Assembly: GCF_964656455.1 (NCBI RefSeq) | Contig: NC_135726.1 | Coordinates: forward strand, 506,001-570,000 | DNA: 64,000 bases | Source of the DNA: Halichoerus grypus | Taxonomy: Eukaryota; Chordata; Mammalia; Carnivora; Phocidae | Direction of reading: 5' to 3' | Shown here: one piece after another, positions 23,342-34,489 of the stretch | How the letters are laid out: each line of letters begins with the position of its first letter | Position numbering within the stretch: the first letter of the stretch is position 1 | Position numbers and translations under genes: made by a program | Notes under the pieces: generated by a model | The model's database searches: none | Seen by the model: only the letters and a program-made list of their open reading frames with translations | Told to the model about the DNA's origin: nothing

Positions 23342-23541
23342 TTTTTTTTTTTTTTTTTAAAGAATTTATTTATTTGAGAGAGAGGGAATGAGAGAGAGAG
23401 CACATGAGAGAGGGGAGGGCCAGGGAGAAGCAGAGTCCTCACTGAGCAGGGAGCCCGATGCGGGACTCGATCCTGGGACTTCAGGATCATGACCTGAGCT
23501 AAAGGCAGTCGCTTAACCAACTGAGCCACCCAGGCGGCCGG
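23342..23541 (-). mobile_element. Can-SINE inserted beside the previous one
   Basis: A complete minus copy ending in a variant head, gccacccaggcggccgg. The repeat ggggtgtattct occurs at 23330-23341 and again at about 23545. The same target word was thus used twice, giving three copies in 350 bases. Confidence 0.92.
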
Positions 23542-23642
23542 AAAGGGGTGTATTCTTAAAGGAAACAATGTTATGTTGCACACTGAGGAATCTTAAACTT
23601 TTAGAACTAAATTGGTTTAGGGATTCTCAAATCTTAATCTTT

Positions 23643-23810
23643 GTCAGAGAGAGAGAGGGAGAGAGAGAGCACAGGCAGGGGGAGCAGCAGAGGGAGAGGG
23701 AGAAGCAGGCTCCCCGTGGAGCAGGGAGCCCGATGCGGGGCTCCATCCCAGGACTCTGAGATCATGACCTGAGCCGAAGGCAGACACCCAACCAACTGAG
23801 CCACCCAGGT
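23643..23810 (-). mobile_element. Can-SINE without a poly(A) tail
   Basis: It starts in the GA-rich middle (gtcagagagagagagggaga) with no tttatttattt tail, then continues normally to gagccacccaggtg. The 3' end is truncated or eroded. Confidence 0.88.
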
Positions 23811-23884
23811 GTTGCAAAAAAAGCACCTTTGTAGGAAAAAAAACCTGGAAAACTTTGATAGTTCTGTGAGTTGCAGTAGATGGG

Positions 23885-24290
23885 ATGTTTACAAGAAAGC
23901 ATTTGTAATTCCGTCAGAATCTGGCGATGTCTTTGGGGAGTGCTGCCATCTTAACGATATTAAGGCCTGCAGTCATGAACATGGGATTTTTTCCACTAAT
24001 GCAGGTCTTCTTGAGTTTCTTTCAGCAGTGTGTTGTAGTTTTCAGTGTGCAAGTCTTCCACCTCTTTGGTTGCATGTATCCCTAAGTAACTTAATTCTTT
24101 CTGATGCTGTTGTACACGGCGTTGCTTTCTTCATTTCCTTTTCAGATTTTTCATTGCTAGTGCACAGAAATACAACTGATTTTTGTATATTGATCTTATA
24201 TCCTGCAGCCTTGCTGTGCAGTGCTCATTTATTTGCTCTAATAGTGTTTTGTATATTTTTTGGGTTTTATATTCCTTTTTCAAGGTGAGT
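23885..24290 (-). mobile_element. Old L1 ORF2 fragment
   Basis: The + strand is the complement of the C-terminal part of L1 ORF2: 'gccatcttaacgatattaag', 'tgtgttgtagttttcagtgt', 'cacctctttggttgcatgta' and 'ttgatcttatatcctgcagc'. The minus frame is disrupted. Repeat-encoded, not a host gene. Confidence 0.75.
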
Positions 24291-24983
24291 TTTGTAGCTG
24301 GACAGCCCCGTTTAGTTCAAGCTTTTGCTGTGTCGGGTGGAGGGTGGCTTTGGGTTTCCTGTCTTTGTCCCTGGTGTGCTTGGTTCATTGCTTGTGTTAA
24401 GCTCTGTCACTGCCAGTCTTGCTGTCTTACGTGGGTTCCAGGGGTGGGACTAGAGAGCACTTGCCTGGAATGAGGGGAGCTCTATCTGATTCTGAGGTCT
24501 TGTTTCACAGAAGGCAGGCTGGTACCCAGTGTCCTGTAGTCTGTCCTCAGGTTGTTCATTTTGTAGGAATAGAGCAGGTAAGTGTTGTGAGAGATCCGAT
24601 TGTTTTGTTGGAGCTTCACACCAAGGAAGTGAAACAGTCACGCCCTGATTTCTGTTATCTTTGTATTTCCAGTGCCCATGATCCCATCATAAAATGGTGA
24701 GGTCAGCAGTGAACTCCAGAAGACGGGGCAGATAACAGGCTATTCATGTTTCTTTTGAGTTTTGCCTTTAGGGTATGATGCTGGTTTGGAATTCTATGGG
24801 TTTGCTAAGAGCCGGAGATGCTGGTACTACTTCCTGACTTAGACCCTCAGAAAAGTTGTCTTATGTCCTTGTTAATCATGATGTCAATGTGTGTGCACGT
24901 GTGCGCGCATGCATCATCTGAAGGGTGGGTAGGGAGTCAGGGTGCTGGGGGGCCTGTGGACTTGATCTTGAAAGTCAGTGCTG

Positions 24984-25185
24984 GGGGCACCTGGGTGGCT
25001 CAGTTGGTTAAGTGTCTGCCTTTGGCTCAGGTCATGATCTCAGGGTCCTGGGATCAAGCCCGGTGTCAGGCTCCCTGCTCAGCCGGAGTCTGCTGCTCCC
25101 TCCCTCCCTCTCTGTCTCTCTCCCCGCTCGTTCTCTCTCTCTCTCTCTCTCTCAAATAAATAAAACCTTAAAAAAAAAAAAGAAA
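24984..25185 (+). mobile_element. Can-SINE, + orientation
   Basis: The head is gggggcacctgggtggctca and the tail is caaataaataaaacc. A (TC)n expansion lies at about 25130-25152. Frames of 113 aa in two phases here are read-through of the SINE. Confidence 0.92.
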
Positions 25186-26137
25186 AGAAAGAAAGCACTG
25201 GGTGATGGTTGGTGGAGTCTGGATTACTCCTCCGGGGAAGAGACAGCGGGTTTGGCCCAGCCCTGTCCACTTCCTGTGGTTGTGAGGGGCCTGTTCTCAC
25301 AGTGTGCTCCTAGTCACTTTCTTGAGTTTGATTTCACACCTTTATCCTCCTGATTTTCGAGACTTTCCCAGTTTCTGTTCTACAGAGTTTCCCTTTTCTG
25401 ATTTTCTTTATGGCTATGTATCTGTTTATTTAAAAAACTCATTTTCTGTCATTTCCTTGGATTTGGCAGTGTGAGCGTGACACTGTTCTCCCTGGACCTT
25501 GGTGAGCTGAGATGTGCTGTTGATTCCTGCTTGCACAGTTGTCCAGAAGGGAGGATGCGTGTGCCAAACCACCTGTTTTGTTCTCATTCTGCGTTGATTC
25601 ACTTTGCACTTTCTTCTGGTAAGGGGTGTAAAGAGAATTGTCTTGGAACATTGAGTTTTCTGTTTCTTGCTTGCTTTGTTCTGCAGTGGAAAGGAAGCAT
25701 CTGACCTGAAGACAGAAGCTGAATGATGGACATTCCTTTTCCTTTTCCTTGTGGCGTCTTGGCCAACCTTACCTTATATCTGCCGTCTGCTAGGTGCCTT
25801 CATTCCCTTGAGTTGGCTCTCACTACAAATCCAACAAAGAAAGCAGTAACAAATAGCACCTATCCTAAAACAGACAAGCCCAATAGTCCCCCTGCTTGTT
25901 CCCTGGCAGGCTGTCAAGGCCAGGCTGATAGCCCCGACCTGAGATGGCAGGTGGCGCCTGGCCCCACAGCAGAGTGAGGCGTGGGACTTGTGCAGCTCTG
26001 GCCACCATCAGGGGAGGGGTGTTGGTAGCTTGTGTGTAGGTAGAATTCAGTTTGTTCTGTTTGCCATGAAGGAGAACTTTAAAATAGGTGAGGCCAGATC
26101 TGAGGGTTCAGTGTCCTACTTAAGTTCTCCAAGGTTA
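25186..26137. other. Unique sequence
   Basis: A + frame of 84 aa (25723-25977) begins in an open stretch but has no recognised family. No repeat was named with confidence, though 25380-25560 has the T-rich look of decayed L1. Confidence 0.4.
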
Positions 26138-26153
26138 CATTTTGAGATTTTTT

Positions 26154-26349
26154 TGGTAAAGACTTTATTTATGTATTAGAGAGAGAGAGAGAGAGAGAGA
26201 GAGTGCGAGCACGGGTGGGGGGAGGGGCAGAGGGATGAGCAGACTTCCTGCTGAGCAGGGAGCCCAATGCGGGTCTCCATCCCAGGACCCCAAGATCATG
26301 ACCTGAGCTGAAGTCATACGCTTAACTGACTGAGCCACCCCAGCACTCC
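26154..26349 (-). mobile_element. Can-SINE
   Basis: Carries a (GA)n run (26181-26203) and a mutated head, gccaccccagcactcc. The target repeats cattttgagattttt (26138) and cattttaagattttt (26350) differ by one base. Confidence 0.9.
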
Positions 26350-26405
26350 CATTTTAAGATTTTTCAACCTGTAAGGAGAACTCCATGTGCCTTGTAGTTC
26401 ATGTG

Positions 26406-26595
26406 TCCAGCTTCAAGGACAGTGACTGGCTCTGGAGCCGGCCAGCCTGGGTTGGAGTGCCGGCCCCACCACTTCATGTGGGACCCCTCGCAGGGCCTCA
26501 GACCTCTCATCTATAGAATGGGGATAATAAGGATCCCTACCTTAGGGAGTTGTTGTGAGAATTAAGTGAGTTAATATTAGGTCAGACCATATGAA
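26406..26595 (+). mobile_element. MIR SINE, well preserved
   Basis: All MIR landmarks appear in order: 'gactggctctggagccggcc', 'tgggttggagtgccggcccc', 'cctcagacctctcatctata', 'gaatggggataataaggatc', 'agttgttgtgagaattaagt'. The best-kept ancient SINE in the window. Confidence 0.85.
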
Positions 26596-26609
26596 ATTGC
26601 CAATACTAG

Positions 26610-27150
26610 ACTCTTTAAAAATTGAGATCATTGTAGATTCACATGCTGTGAGAAATAATATAGAGAGTTCCCTTGTACACTTTGCCCTGTTTCTTCACTG
26701 GTAACATTTTCAAAACTGGAGTCTAACATCACAGCCAGGATCTTGACAGAGACACAGCCCCCAGGTCTGAGACGCCCCAGTTCTCCTTGTGCAGTGTTCT
26801 TGCGTGTCTGGGTGCCTGATGCTCTCCCTTTGTAGCCACACCTGTCTTCTTCTGCCTTGTCTTCTCACCGTTGTCCCCAAGCCTGCCAACCACTGATCTG
26901 TCCTTCCCTTGTACAGTTTTGTCACAGGAGAATGTCCCGTAAACGGAGCCGTGTGAACGTAACCCGTGGGGCGTGTCTGTCTGCTCCACGTTGGTTCCCA
27001 ACAGTCCGTCCAGACTGTTACCGCGTCAGTAGCTCTTTCCTTCTCATTGCTGCATGCCTTTCTGTGGTGTACGTGGGCCACGCGTTAGCCCTTCACCCGG
27101 TGAAGGACATCTGGGCTGATTCCGGATTTTGGCAGTTAGGAATGCTGTGA
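26610..27150 (-). mobile_element. L1M 3' UTR fragment
   Basis: The + strand is the complement of an old L1 3' UTR: 'cattgtagattcacatgctg', 'actggtaacattttcaaaac', 'caaccactgatctgtccttc', 'cacccggtgaaggacatctg' and 'gcagttaggaatgctgtgaa'. The 123-aa minus frame over it is therefore not a host protein. Confidence 0.8.
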
Positions 27151-27846
27151 ACACTTGGTGGAGATGCTGTTGGGCTGTGTTTGGCCTGCAGAGACGGCAG
27201 TCCCAAGCAGCTCGGTCTGGTCCCTGGAGGGCACTCGCGCTCTGTACTATGAGTGCTGCGGGACACGGCCTGTCTGCCCAGACACACGCCCTTGCCATCT
27301 CTGCAAATGCGTTTGAACCTGCCTGAAAAGTGTCTACTTGCCTGGAAGGCCATCGCGCCACGCGGGTCCCATGGACCCGCCCATGCTGCTCTGCTCACGG
27401 CCCTTCCCGGGAGGAGCGCCGCCGCTGATCTCTGCAAAGCGAGAAAGGAAGAGACGCAAACCCACCCAGGCCTGCAGGTCTTTGGGGGTGCGCAGCACCC
27501 AGGACTCTGGTGTATGTGGAGTGCTGCTCTGCCCTGGTCTGAAGATGGCCTCTCCCGTTCAGCCTGATCTCTGCTCCTGAGAACTGCAGGTCTGCACACG
27601 GTGGCTGATGCTGTTGAATCCTGCAGGCTAAGGCCTGTGCAGTAAGACCAGGCTTTTGTAATTTGGATTCCTAGGCATTTAGGACATTTGGAAAGGCGGT
27701 AAAGAGAGGGGAATAAAGGAGCCTTGGGCAATGTGCAGTACTTTAAATCCAGAGTGAAAGTAATTTGAAGGAAGGCTGTATGGGGCCAACTGAAGATACC
27801 ATGATTAGTTGCTAGTGGTTGGATTTTATCAACATAGGTTTAAAAA
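27151..27846. other. Unique CpG-containing sequence
   Basis: Carries a 212-aa minus frame (27093-27731) that begins in unique DNA and runs into the L1 remnant. Composition is Pro/Ser/Arg-rich, with no recognised domain. Crossing into a repeat argues against a conserved gene. Confidence 0.4.
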
Positions 27847-27858
27847 AAATCCATCATC

Positions 27859-28110
27859 GGGCGCCTGGGTGGCTCAGTTGGTTGGGCGACTGCCTTCGGC
27901 TCAGGTCATGATCCTGGAGTCCCGGGATCGAGTCCCGCATCGGGCTCCCTGCTCGGCAGGGAGTCTGCTTCTCCCTCTGACCCTCCTCCCTCTCATGCTC
28001 TCTGTCTCTCATTCTCTCTCTCTCAAATAAATAAATAAAATCTTTAAAAAAAAAAAAAAAAAATTAAAAAAAAAAAATTAAAAAAAAAAATAATAAAAAA
28101 AAAATAAAAA
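27859..28110 (+). mobile_element. Can-SINE with a long interrupted A-tail
   Basis: The head is gggcgcctgggtggctcag. After caaataaataaataaaatc comes an A-rich tail of about 65 bases broken only by T's (28045-28110). The perfect duplication aaatccatcatc lies at 27847-27858 and 28111-28122. The long tail suggests a fairly recent insertion. Confidence 0.95.
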
Positions 28111-28509
28111 AAATCCATCATCTTATGCTGATCAGAAACTATGGTTAGCAACTATAGGTCTTTGATTAATAAAAATTGAAGCGAATTAAATACAGTTGTA
28201 AAAGTAAAATCTTCCAAAACTTGGGGTTACCTTGGAAGAGAGAAGGATGACTGTGGTGAAAACATTAGTAATTTTGGACTCTTTTTCCCCAAAATAATAA
28301 TAAAGTCTGTCCAGGGTCCTTACAAGTTAGGACTCTGTGCTGGGACAGCGTGATATAGTCACTGGTTCCTCATAGAGATCCTGTCTCTCGTCCTGTAGCA
28401 GAGAAAGGAAGGCCGGCCAGTGTGATGCAGAAGCAAGAGGAGGTCGGCTTAACGGGAATATCACAGTATTTCTTGGAAGGTTTTTTTTTTTTTTTTTGGC
28501 TCTAAAATA

Positions 28510-29110
28510 CTATATATTTATTTATATTTAAATTTATTTATTTACATTTAAATTCTAGTTAACATACAGTGTACTATTAGTTTCAGGTGTAGAGTTCAGT
28601 GATTTATTACTCCATACATCACCCGGTGCTCCTTAGAGCCAGGTGCTCTCCTTCATCCCCATTGCGTGTCCCCCATTCCCCCTACCTCCCCTCTGGTGAC
28701 CATTGGTGCGTTCTTTATAGTTAAGAGTCTGATTCTTGGTTTGCCTCCCTCTCTGTTTCCTCCCCCCCGCCCCCACGATTGTTTGTTCTGTTTCTTAAAT
28801 TCCACATATGAGTGAAATTGCATGGTGTTTGTCTTTCTCTGACATATTTCACTTAGCGTAATACCCTCGAGTTCCATCCGTGTCATTGCAAATGGCAAGA
28901 TTTCTTTTTTTTTTTTTTTTTTGAAGATTTTATTAGAGACAGCAAGAGATTGCATGAGCGGGGGGAAGGGTCAGAGGGAGACCCCTGCTGAGCAGAGAGC
29001 CCGATGCAGGACTCGATCCCAGGACCCTGGGATCATGACCTGAGCCGAAGGCAGACGCTTAACTGACTGAGCCACCCAGGCACTCTGTGAGATTTCATTC
29101 TTTTTTTGGT
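28510..29110 (-). mobile_element. Carnivore L1 3' UTR, split by a SINE
   Basis: The complement of the carnivore L1 3' UTR: 'tagttaacatacagtgtact', 'atcacccggtgctccttaga', 'gtgaaattgcatggtgtttg' and 'catatttcacttagcgtaat'. The SINE at 28905 interrupts it, after which 'gatttcattctttttttgg' resumes the L1. Confidence 0.85.
28905..29085 (-). mobile_element. Can-SINE inside L1
   Basis: Tail T-run at 28905-28922, a shortened GA middle, and the head gagccacccaggcactc. The repeat agatttc at both borders marks the insertion point in the L1 3' UTR. Confidence 0.9.
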
Positions 29111-29867
29111 AGCTTTTTAAAAAGCTTTTTCTGTACCCCTGATGTAGTACCCAGCTCATTATAGGCATTAGTGAGATATGAGAGACTAGAAAGATAAATT
29201 TAAAATCTTGCACTGCTCCACTATTCAGAGATAACCACCATTAATGTTAAAAGTATTTCCTAATTTTTCTCAAAAATCTGTGTCATTTTTCTTACACAGA
29301 TTGTACGAATCAAACTTCATCGGCACTTGTGATTATTGTCTTGTCCATGTTGCCAGTCCCATAGGTGGGAACATCTTCCCATTGCTTTAGATGGATTCTT
29401 GGTGAGGCTGCCTGTGAGGGTGGCCTTGCCCTTAGACGTGGGTGGGCAGCTGCCCCATCTGTTGAATGCTTCCTCCGCCTCTCCTGGTCACCCTTCAGCT
29501 GTGTTGGACACTGGCTTTTCATGTCTCCATGGTCTTCGTCTGTACTCTGTCTTCACCCATCTCTCTATTTCTGGGCTGGGAACGTGCTCTTTGAACTGCT
29601 GTAGCCATAAACCTACAGTAAAAGGTGTGGTCCGGTGCGTTTCTGTCTGAAAATGTAGCTTGATGATTGCATTGGTGGTGGTAGTTGCCATGTGAACGTG
29701 TATGCCACATGAAGCTTTTTCATATCTTAGAACATTTCTTCAGTGTGTATGCCCCAGAAATGAGGTTAGTCTGTCAAAAGGCATAAATATTTTGGAGGCT
29801 CTTAATTTGTATTGTCTTCCAGAAATAACTGGGTTAATTACTAAAGTGTTTTCCCTTAGAATGAAAA
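29111..29867. other. Unique sequence
   Basis: 'agataaccaccattaatgtt' (about 29230) is a phrase seen in old LINE remnants but cannot be bounded. The 104-aa + frame (29336-29650) has no recognised domain. Confidence 0.35.
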
Positions 29868-29995
29868 GACCTTTAGACCAGGATTTGGGAGACCTGAGTT
29901 CTCCTTCCGACTTGCCTTTAATTCCTTGCATGACTGTAGACAACTAAACCTGATTTGGTTTCCTTATTTGTCAAATAGCAGTTGGATTTACAGCA
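29868..29995 (+). mobile_element. MIR SINE relic
   Basis: 'ggatttgggagacctgagtt', 'gcatgactgtagacaactaa' and 'tttccttatttgtcaaatag' follow the MIR order. Confidence 0.6.
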
Positions 29996-29996
29996 C

Positions 29997-30208
29997 TGGT
30001 TCTCTGCCTAGATGATTTTGCCCTTCAGGGGACTGAGGACAGTGTCTGGAGGCGTTCTGGTTGTGCCAGCCTGGGGGGAGGGTGCTGCTGGCATCTGGTG
30101 GGCCCAGCGTCTGGGCTGCCGTGCAGCGTCCTCCTCCGGTGCCCGGGACACAGAGGATGATGTAGCCCTCAGTGTCAGTGCTGCTGAGCTTGAGAAACCT
30201 TGGATTAA
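29997..30208 (+). mobile_element. Ancient hAT-type (MER) DNA transposon
   Basis: 'gattttgcccttcaggggac', 'agtgtctggaggcgttctgg', 'gggtgctgctggcatctggt' and 'gtgctgagcttgagaaacc' trace a full-length non-autonomous element, end to end (…ggttctc at the start, …ttgagaaacc at the end). The subfamily name is not given because I am unsure of it. Confidence 0.55.
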
Positions 30209-30332
30209 GAAAACCTCAAGTTTTCTTCAGAGTTGTAATGGTAGATATTATTATTTGCTGTATTCCTAGTGTAGACATTCATCGTGCATTCTGTATTGTT
30301 CTGTTACTGTCTTTATAAGAAAGTTGAAAAGC

Positions 30333-30534
30333 GGGGCGCCTGGGTGGCTCAGTCGTTAAGCGTCTGCCTTCAGCTCAGGTCACGGTCCCAGGGTCCTGGG
30401 ATCGAGCCCCACAAGGGGCTCCCTGCTCGGCGGGAGGCCTGCTTCTCCCTCTCCTACTCCCCCTGCTTGTGTTCCCTCTCTCGCTGTGTCTCTCTCTCTG
30501 TCAAATAAATAAATAAAATCTTAGAAAAAGAAAA
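30333..30534 (+). mobile_element. Can-SINE, + orientation
   Basis: The head is ggggcgcctgggtggctcag and the tail is caaataaataaataaaatc. The flanks aagaaagttgaaaag (30318) and aagaaaattgaaaag (about 30535) are the target duplication, with one mismatch. Confidence 0.95.
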
Positions 30535-30549
30535 AAGAAAATTGAAAAG

Positions 30550-31649
30550 TTTAATCACATACTTGTTGCTTTTCAATAAAACCAAATATTGTTTATTGGA
30601 AGCTGCTTTTCCATGTTGTGTTTAATAGTCCTTGGGTCCTAGCTTTGGAAAATCCTGTACAGAAGAACCTTGCTCCATCTTTGCAAACACCCACCCACCT
30701 GTAAGCACAGGTCAGGAGAGATGGTTGGCAGCCTGAATGTGGACTGGGGGAATCCTGCTTCCTACGGATACCGTGTTTGAGAGCCTTTCTCCCTGCCTCC
30801 TGTCCACAGGTGTGACTGCCTTACACACTCCATACTTGTGATGTGTTTGGAGATGGAAGAGACTCTGATGTTTTAATGGGGTTGTGGGAAAAGGGTCGTG
30901 AACAGATGGTGTTTTTTTCTTGTTGCTGTTCCTGGCTTGTTTTACTCTTGAAGATCTCAGAGCTCTCCTAGGAGGTAATACTGTGTTAGTCTGTTTTCTT
31001 CATGACACTGTGCTGTAGTCTCCCCTTTTCTTACTGGCAAGGCCACAGTGCTCACTTGATTTATTTGCTAAGGTGGGAAGCTCCAGGAGGAGGCTGAGCA
31101 CGGGGTTGGGGGGGCGGTGTGTGCTGCACCGAGAGGCCAAGAGAGGCGGGTCACTGGGGAGAGTTTACGTCTTCTTCTTCTTAGTGTGACAGGACATCCG
31201 TAGAGGATGCAAAATGCGTAACTTTGACAAGAGCTTAAGAATTGTGAGATTCCTGTTGAATTCCGTGTGAGAAGAAAAGTCTGAAAGACCCTTCGAGGTC
31301 TCAGTCCTGAAGCCTCATCTCCAGGGAGACCGATGGGCCCACCAAGCGTTCTTTCCTTAACCTGGCCTTTCTGGGTGCTGTTTTCCAGGAAAAATTACTG
31401 AGAACAGAAATTCCCATTTGGGTAAGTGCCGTAAAGGAAATCATCAGGTGTGAGCCCCTTTCATGGGCTTTTTCTCCCTTTATAACCCAAATCAGCCAAA
31501 CACAGATCTCAACACCTTTTTTGTTGTCTCGAGTTGAGTGAAATGAAGGAAGGTAGTGTAGAAGAAATGGTTGGTCCAAGTGGAGAGACTGAGATTGGAC
31601 AAAGCACTGGGGTAGAAATACAGGAGCTAATTGTGCTCTCTCGTTTCAG
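30550..31649. other. Unique sequence
   Basis: No repeat or gene recognised. Minus frame 31301-31579 (92 aa) is open but has no known motif. Confidence 0.4.
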
Positions 31650-31733
31650 AATGTGCACAGCCGTGCTCTGGGACGCGCCTCAGGGGACGTAACAGACGGT
31701 CTTCATCAGCATCAACTTTCAGCTATGGAATCG
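31650..31733 (+). CDS. Candidate coding exon (unidentified gene)
   Basis: Eighty-four nt after a strong acceptor (ttgtgctctctcgtttcag) and before a moderate donor (TCG|gtaaat). In the phase handed on from 12517 or 20375 it reads without a stop and contains GRNRRSSSASTFSYG, a basic, Ser-rich stretch plausible for a regulated disordered region. The zero phase is also open (NVHSRALGRASGDVTDG). I do not recognise the protein. Confidence 0.2.
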
Positions 31734-33240
31734 GTAAATATTTTATTGCACTGCCGCCGTTCATCACTTTGTTATTTTCACTGCTTTGTGAAAAGGGGTC
31801 AGAAGATAACGCTAGACCCCCACGTTGGCTCTCGTGGGCTTGACGGGGCTGGCCGAGTGTCGTGGGTGCCGTTCTGGGCGTCTCTTGGATGTGGGTGAGG
31901 CAGAGCAGTGGTGGTGAGCTGTGGGCGGCGTCCCAGGCTGTTCAACCTCTTTGTCTGATTGGCTCATCATCGAGGAGTCTGGAGACCACCAGGACCCAGT
32001 ACTGACTACTTTGTTCTGTGCTCTGTGCACACAGAGAAGAGCTTTTCTGGTCTGAGAATTGTCCTCCTCTGGGGGAGGCAGCGGAGGCCTGGCTGTGCTC
32101 TGGTCCCGTGTCCTATGTGTCTGGGCAGCTACTCGGGCGATTCTTGGGACTTTGGTTGGTGGGTAAGGAAGGGATCTTTTGCTAGCTTGCCTGATTGTGT
32201 GCTTCCTTCTGGGAATTACTGGCAAATTTTGTGAGAGGAGGGCCAGCTGCTTCCTTAAGGACCCTGGTCTCAGGCCTCAGCAAGCACCTGTTGCCCTAGG
32301 ACAAAGTCCCCTCCTTGGGGGATGTGTCCGCACTGGCCGGCAGTTTATCTCCTCCGATAAGTACATTGATGACGGTACAAGAGAAAACTCTTGATTCATT
32401 TTAGTTTTTCGTATCTTGGCCAGGCATTAGTGTTTCAAAGCAGACAGTCCAGAGATGTATTATCCACTGTTTTGTTATTCCTAGCAGACATGAAAGCAGC
32501 CTCTCCTGCTGCTTCCTTGGTTGAGTGTCCTTAATCTGACAGAACCTGTCCTTTATCTCAGCCATCACAGAGTCAGGCCACTTGGAAGTTTCCTGGCAGT
32601 CTCTTTGGGAATGACGATAAGGTTTGACGGAACAGGAATCTTAGATGTCTCTGACAGTCGGCCTCCAGTAGTCTTCTCTTAATCTGCGGGATGGTTAGTG
32701 GTTAGAAGGACGTGTTGGTGATGAGGTGGGGTCATGGCAGGCTTTGTAGCGCCCTGGAAGTGCCCTCCAGCGTGGTTGTCCAGGATGTTTGTATGGATTC
32801 AGCTTGGTTGTCTCAGGCAGTGGGGCGGCCATGGAGAGACTAGGTCCAGAAGAGAAGGACGCCGTGCAGTCAGAGGGGGAGCCAAACCCACTCCCACCAG
32901 GAGGCCGAGCTCTGCGTTTGTTTGGAAACTGTAATATTGGTCTTAGTCTATACTGAGGAAAAAGAAAATGCTGCCTAAAGTAGGTTCTTAGTAAGTATTT
33001 GGTGATTCAAAATAATGTATTTCCTGCTTAAAACAAGTTACTAGTGACTCTTTGCCGGCAGATTCTTGGGTTGGCCCAGTTGGTCTGGTGGATTGAGAGC
33101 AATAGGTGCTGCATTAATCTTTAGAAGGTTTTCTAACATAGGAAGCACTTGCTTTTTTGACCATATCACAAAAATATCCCAAGGTATCTCATGCCATTTA
33201 TCAGTTTTGTGAAACATAAATACTAGTCTTTTTAAAAATT
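31734..33240. other. Unique sequence
   Basis: Contains a possible further exon at 32035-32162 (acceptor ctgtgcacacag, donor TGG|gtaagg), phase-open but Trp/Cys/Arg-rich and unconvincing. No repeat was named here. Confidence 0.35.
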
Positions 33241-33441
33241 GGGGCACTTGGGTGGCTGAGTCGGTGAACCGTCTGCTCAGGTCATGGTCTCAGGGTCCTG
33301 GGATCGAGCTCCGCATCGGGCTCCCTGCTCAGCGGGAAGCCTGCTTCTCCCTCTCCCACTCCCCCTGCTTGTGTTGCCTCTCTCGCTGTGTCTCTTTCTG
33401 TCAAATAAATAAATAAAATCTTAAAAATAAAAAATAAAAAA
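33241..33441 (+). mobile_element. Can-SINE, + orientation
   Basis: The head is ggggcacttgggtggctgag. A few bases are missing in the 'cgtctgcctt…ggctcag' segment, and the tail is caaataaataaataaaatc. A target duplication is not clear. Confidence 0.92.
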
Positions 33442-33598
33442 TAGTGTTTGGATTGACTAAAGATAAAGGTTCTTACTAATGTGGGGTCTCCAGTGGCTCA
33501 GGTGTGTTAGTGGGGGGTGGGGCAGCAGCACTGCGGGCAGCTAGCTTGCTGAGGTCTGCCCTCCGGGACGGCTCCTGGAATCAAAAGGCAGAATTTTA

Positions 33599-33800
33599 CA
33601 TTCATTCATTCATGTATTTATTTATTTATATTTTACTTATTTGAGAGAGAGAGTGAGAGCATGAATGGGGGGCGGGGGCAGAGGGAGAAGCAGGTTTCCC
33701 GCTGAGCAGGGAGCCTGATGTGGGCTCCATCCCAGGACCCCGAGATAATGACCTGAGCAGAGAGGCAGACGCTTAACCAGCTGAGCCACCCAGGCACCCC
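33599..33800 (-). mobile_element. Can-SINE with (ATTC)n/(ATTT)n tail
   Basis: The left end, cattcattcattcatgtatt, is a tail variant. The head is gccacccaggcacccc. The repeats aaaaggcagaatttta (33583-33598) and aaaatgcagaatttta (33801-33816) differ at one base. Confidence 0.93.
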
Positions 33801-34099
33801 AAAATGCAGAATTTTAAAAATAGAATAATTTTATAGACTAATAGTTTTTCATTGTTAGTCACATCATTATTTTTAATTTTATATTTTGACTTCTTAAGGT
33901 CGAATATGAGCCATTTAGATCAGATTTGAGCCAGAGATGGGCTTGTTTAAGTCCTGTGAGTATTTAATCCCGTGCACTTGTCTTCGACTGAGCATCACTT
34001 AGGGGCCCAGTTTGGATGGATCCTGGGCTGGCGCTGCCCTGAGATGTTCCAGGCATGGCTGCGATACAGGGTCCACAACGGGCTGCGTGTGCTGGGCTG

Positions 34100-34225
34100 G
34101 CTGACCTAGCTCTTCTGACCTCGGGCCCCGCCCCTGTGAAGGGGTAATGCTGACACCCATCCTGAAGATTGCTTCTAAGATTCAGTGGCCCTGTTAATGG
34201 AGATAAGGCTCCAGGAAAATACAAG
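34100..34225 (+). mobile_element. MIR relic, 3' part
   Basis: 'gtgaaggggtaatgctgaca', 'cccatcctgaagattgcttc' and 'taagattcagtggccctgtt' resemble the MIR 3' end (atggggataataacacc, gttgtgaggattaaatgag). Diverged. Confidence 0.4.
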
Positions 34226-34489
34226 CTTTAAAATAATTAGGTGAATTTTTAACCTTTCTTTAGCATAAAACTCTAGTTTCAGTAACGGTGTGATTCTTGC
34301 TTTGTCAACATCTTGCTTGGTAGAGTGGAGGGTCCTGGCCTCTTGAGAGGAGGGCTGAGATGGACGTGGCTCTTGGCAGGTTAGCGTGTGAACACGAGAG
34401 TCAGAGCTGTCTCTCAGCCCTGACCCCCGGTGGCATGGGCGTGTTACACTCATGATTGCTGGGAGACAGGAAGTTTGAATTATGTTTCT

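Noticed and set aside
23201..23830. CRISPR-like array from regularly spaced repeats
   Set aside because: The repeats are dispersed SINEs of about 200 bases with A-tails and target duplications in a mammalian genome.
27093..27731. 212-aa minus-strand open frame
   Set aside because: It runs from unique DNA into a recognisable L1 3' UTR, is Pro/Ser/Arg-rich, and shows no domain. Likely chance in GC-rich DNA.
28653..28955. 100-aa minus frame with 'MTRMELEGITLSEI'
   Set aside because: This is the usual shadow reading of the carnivore L1 3' UTR; the same words recur at 49083-49307.
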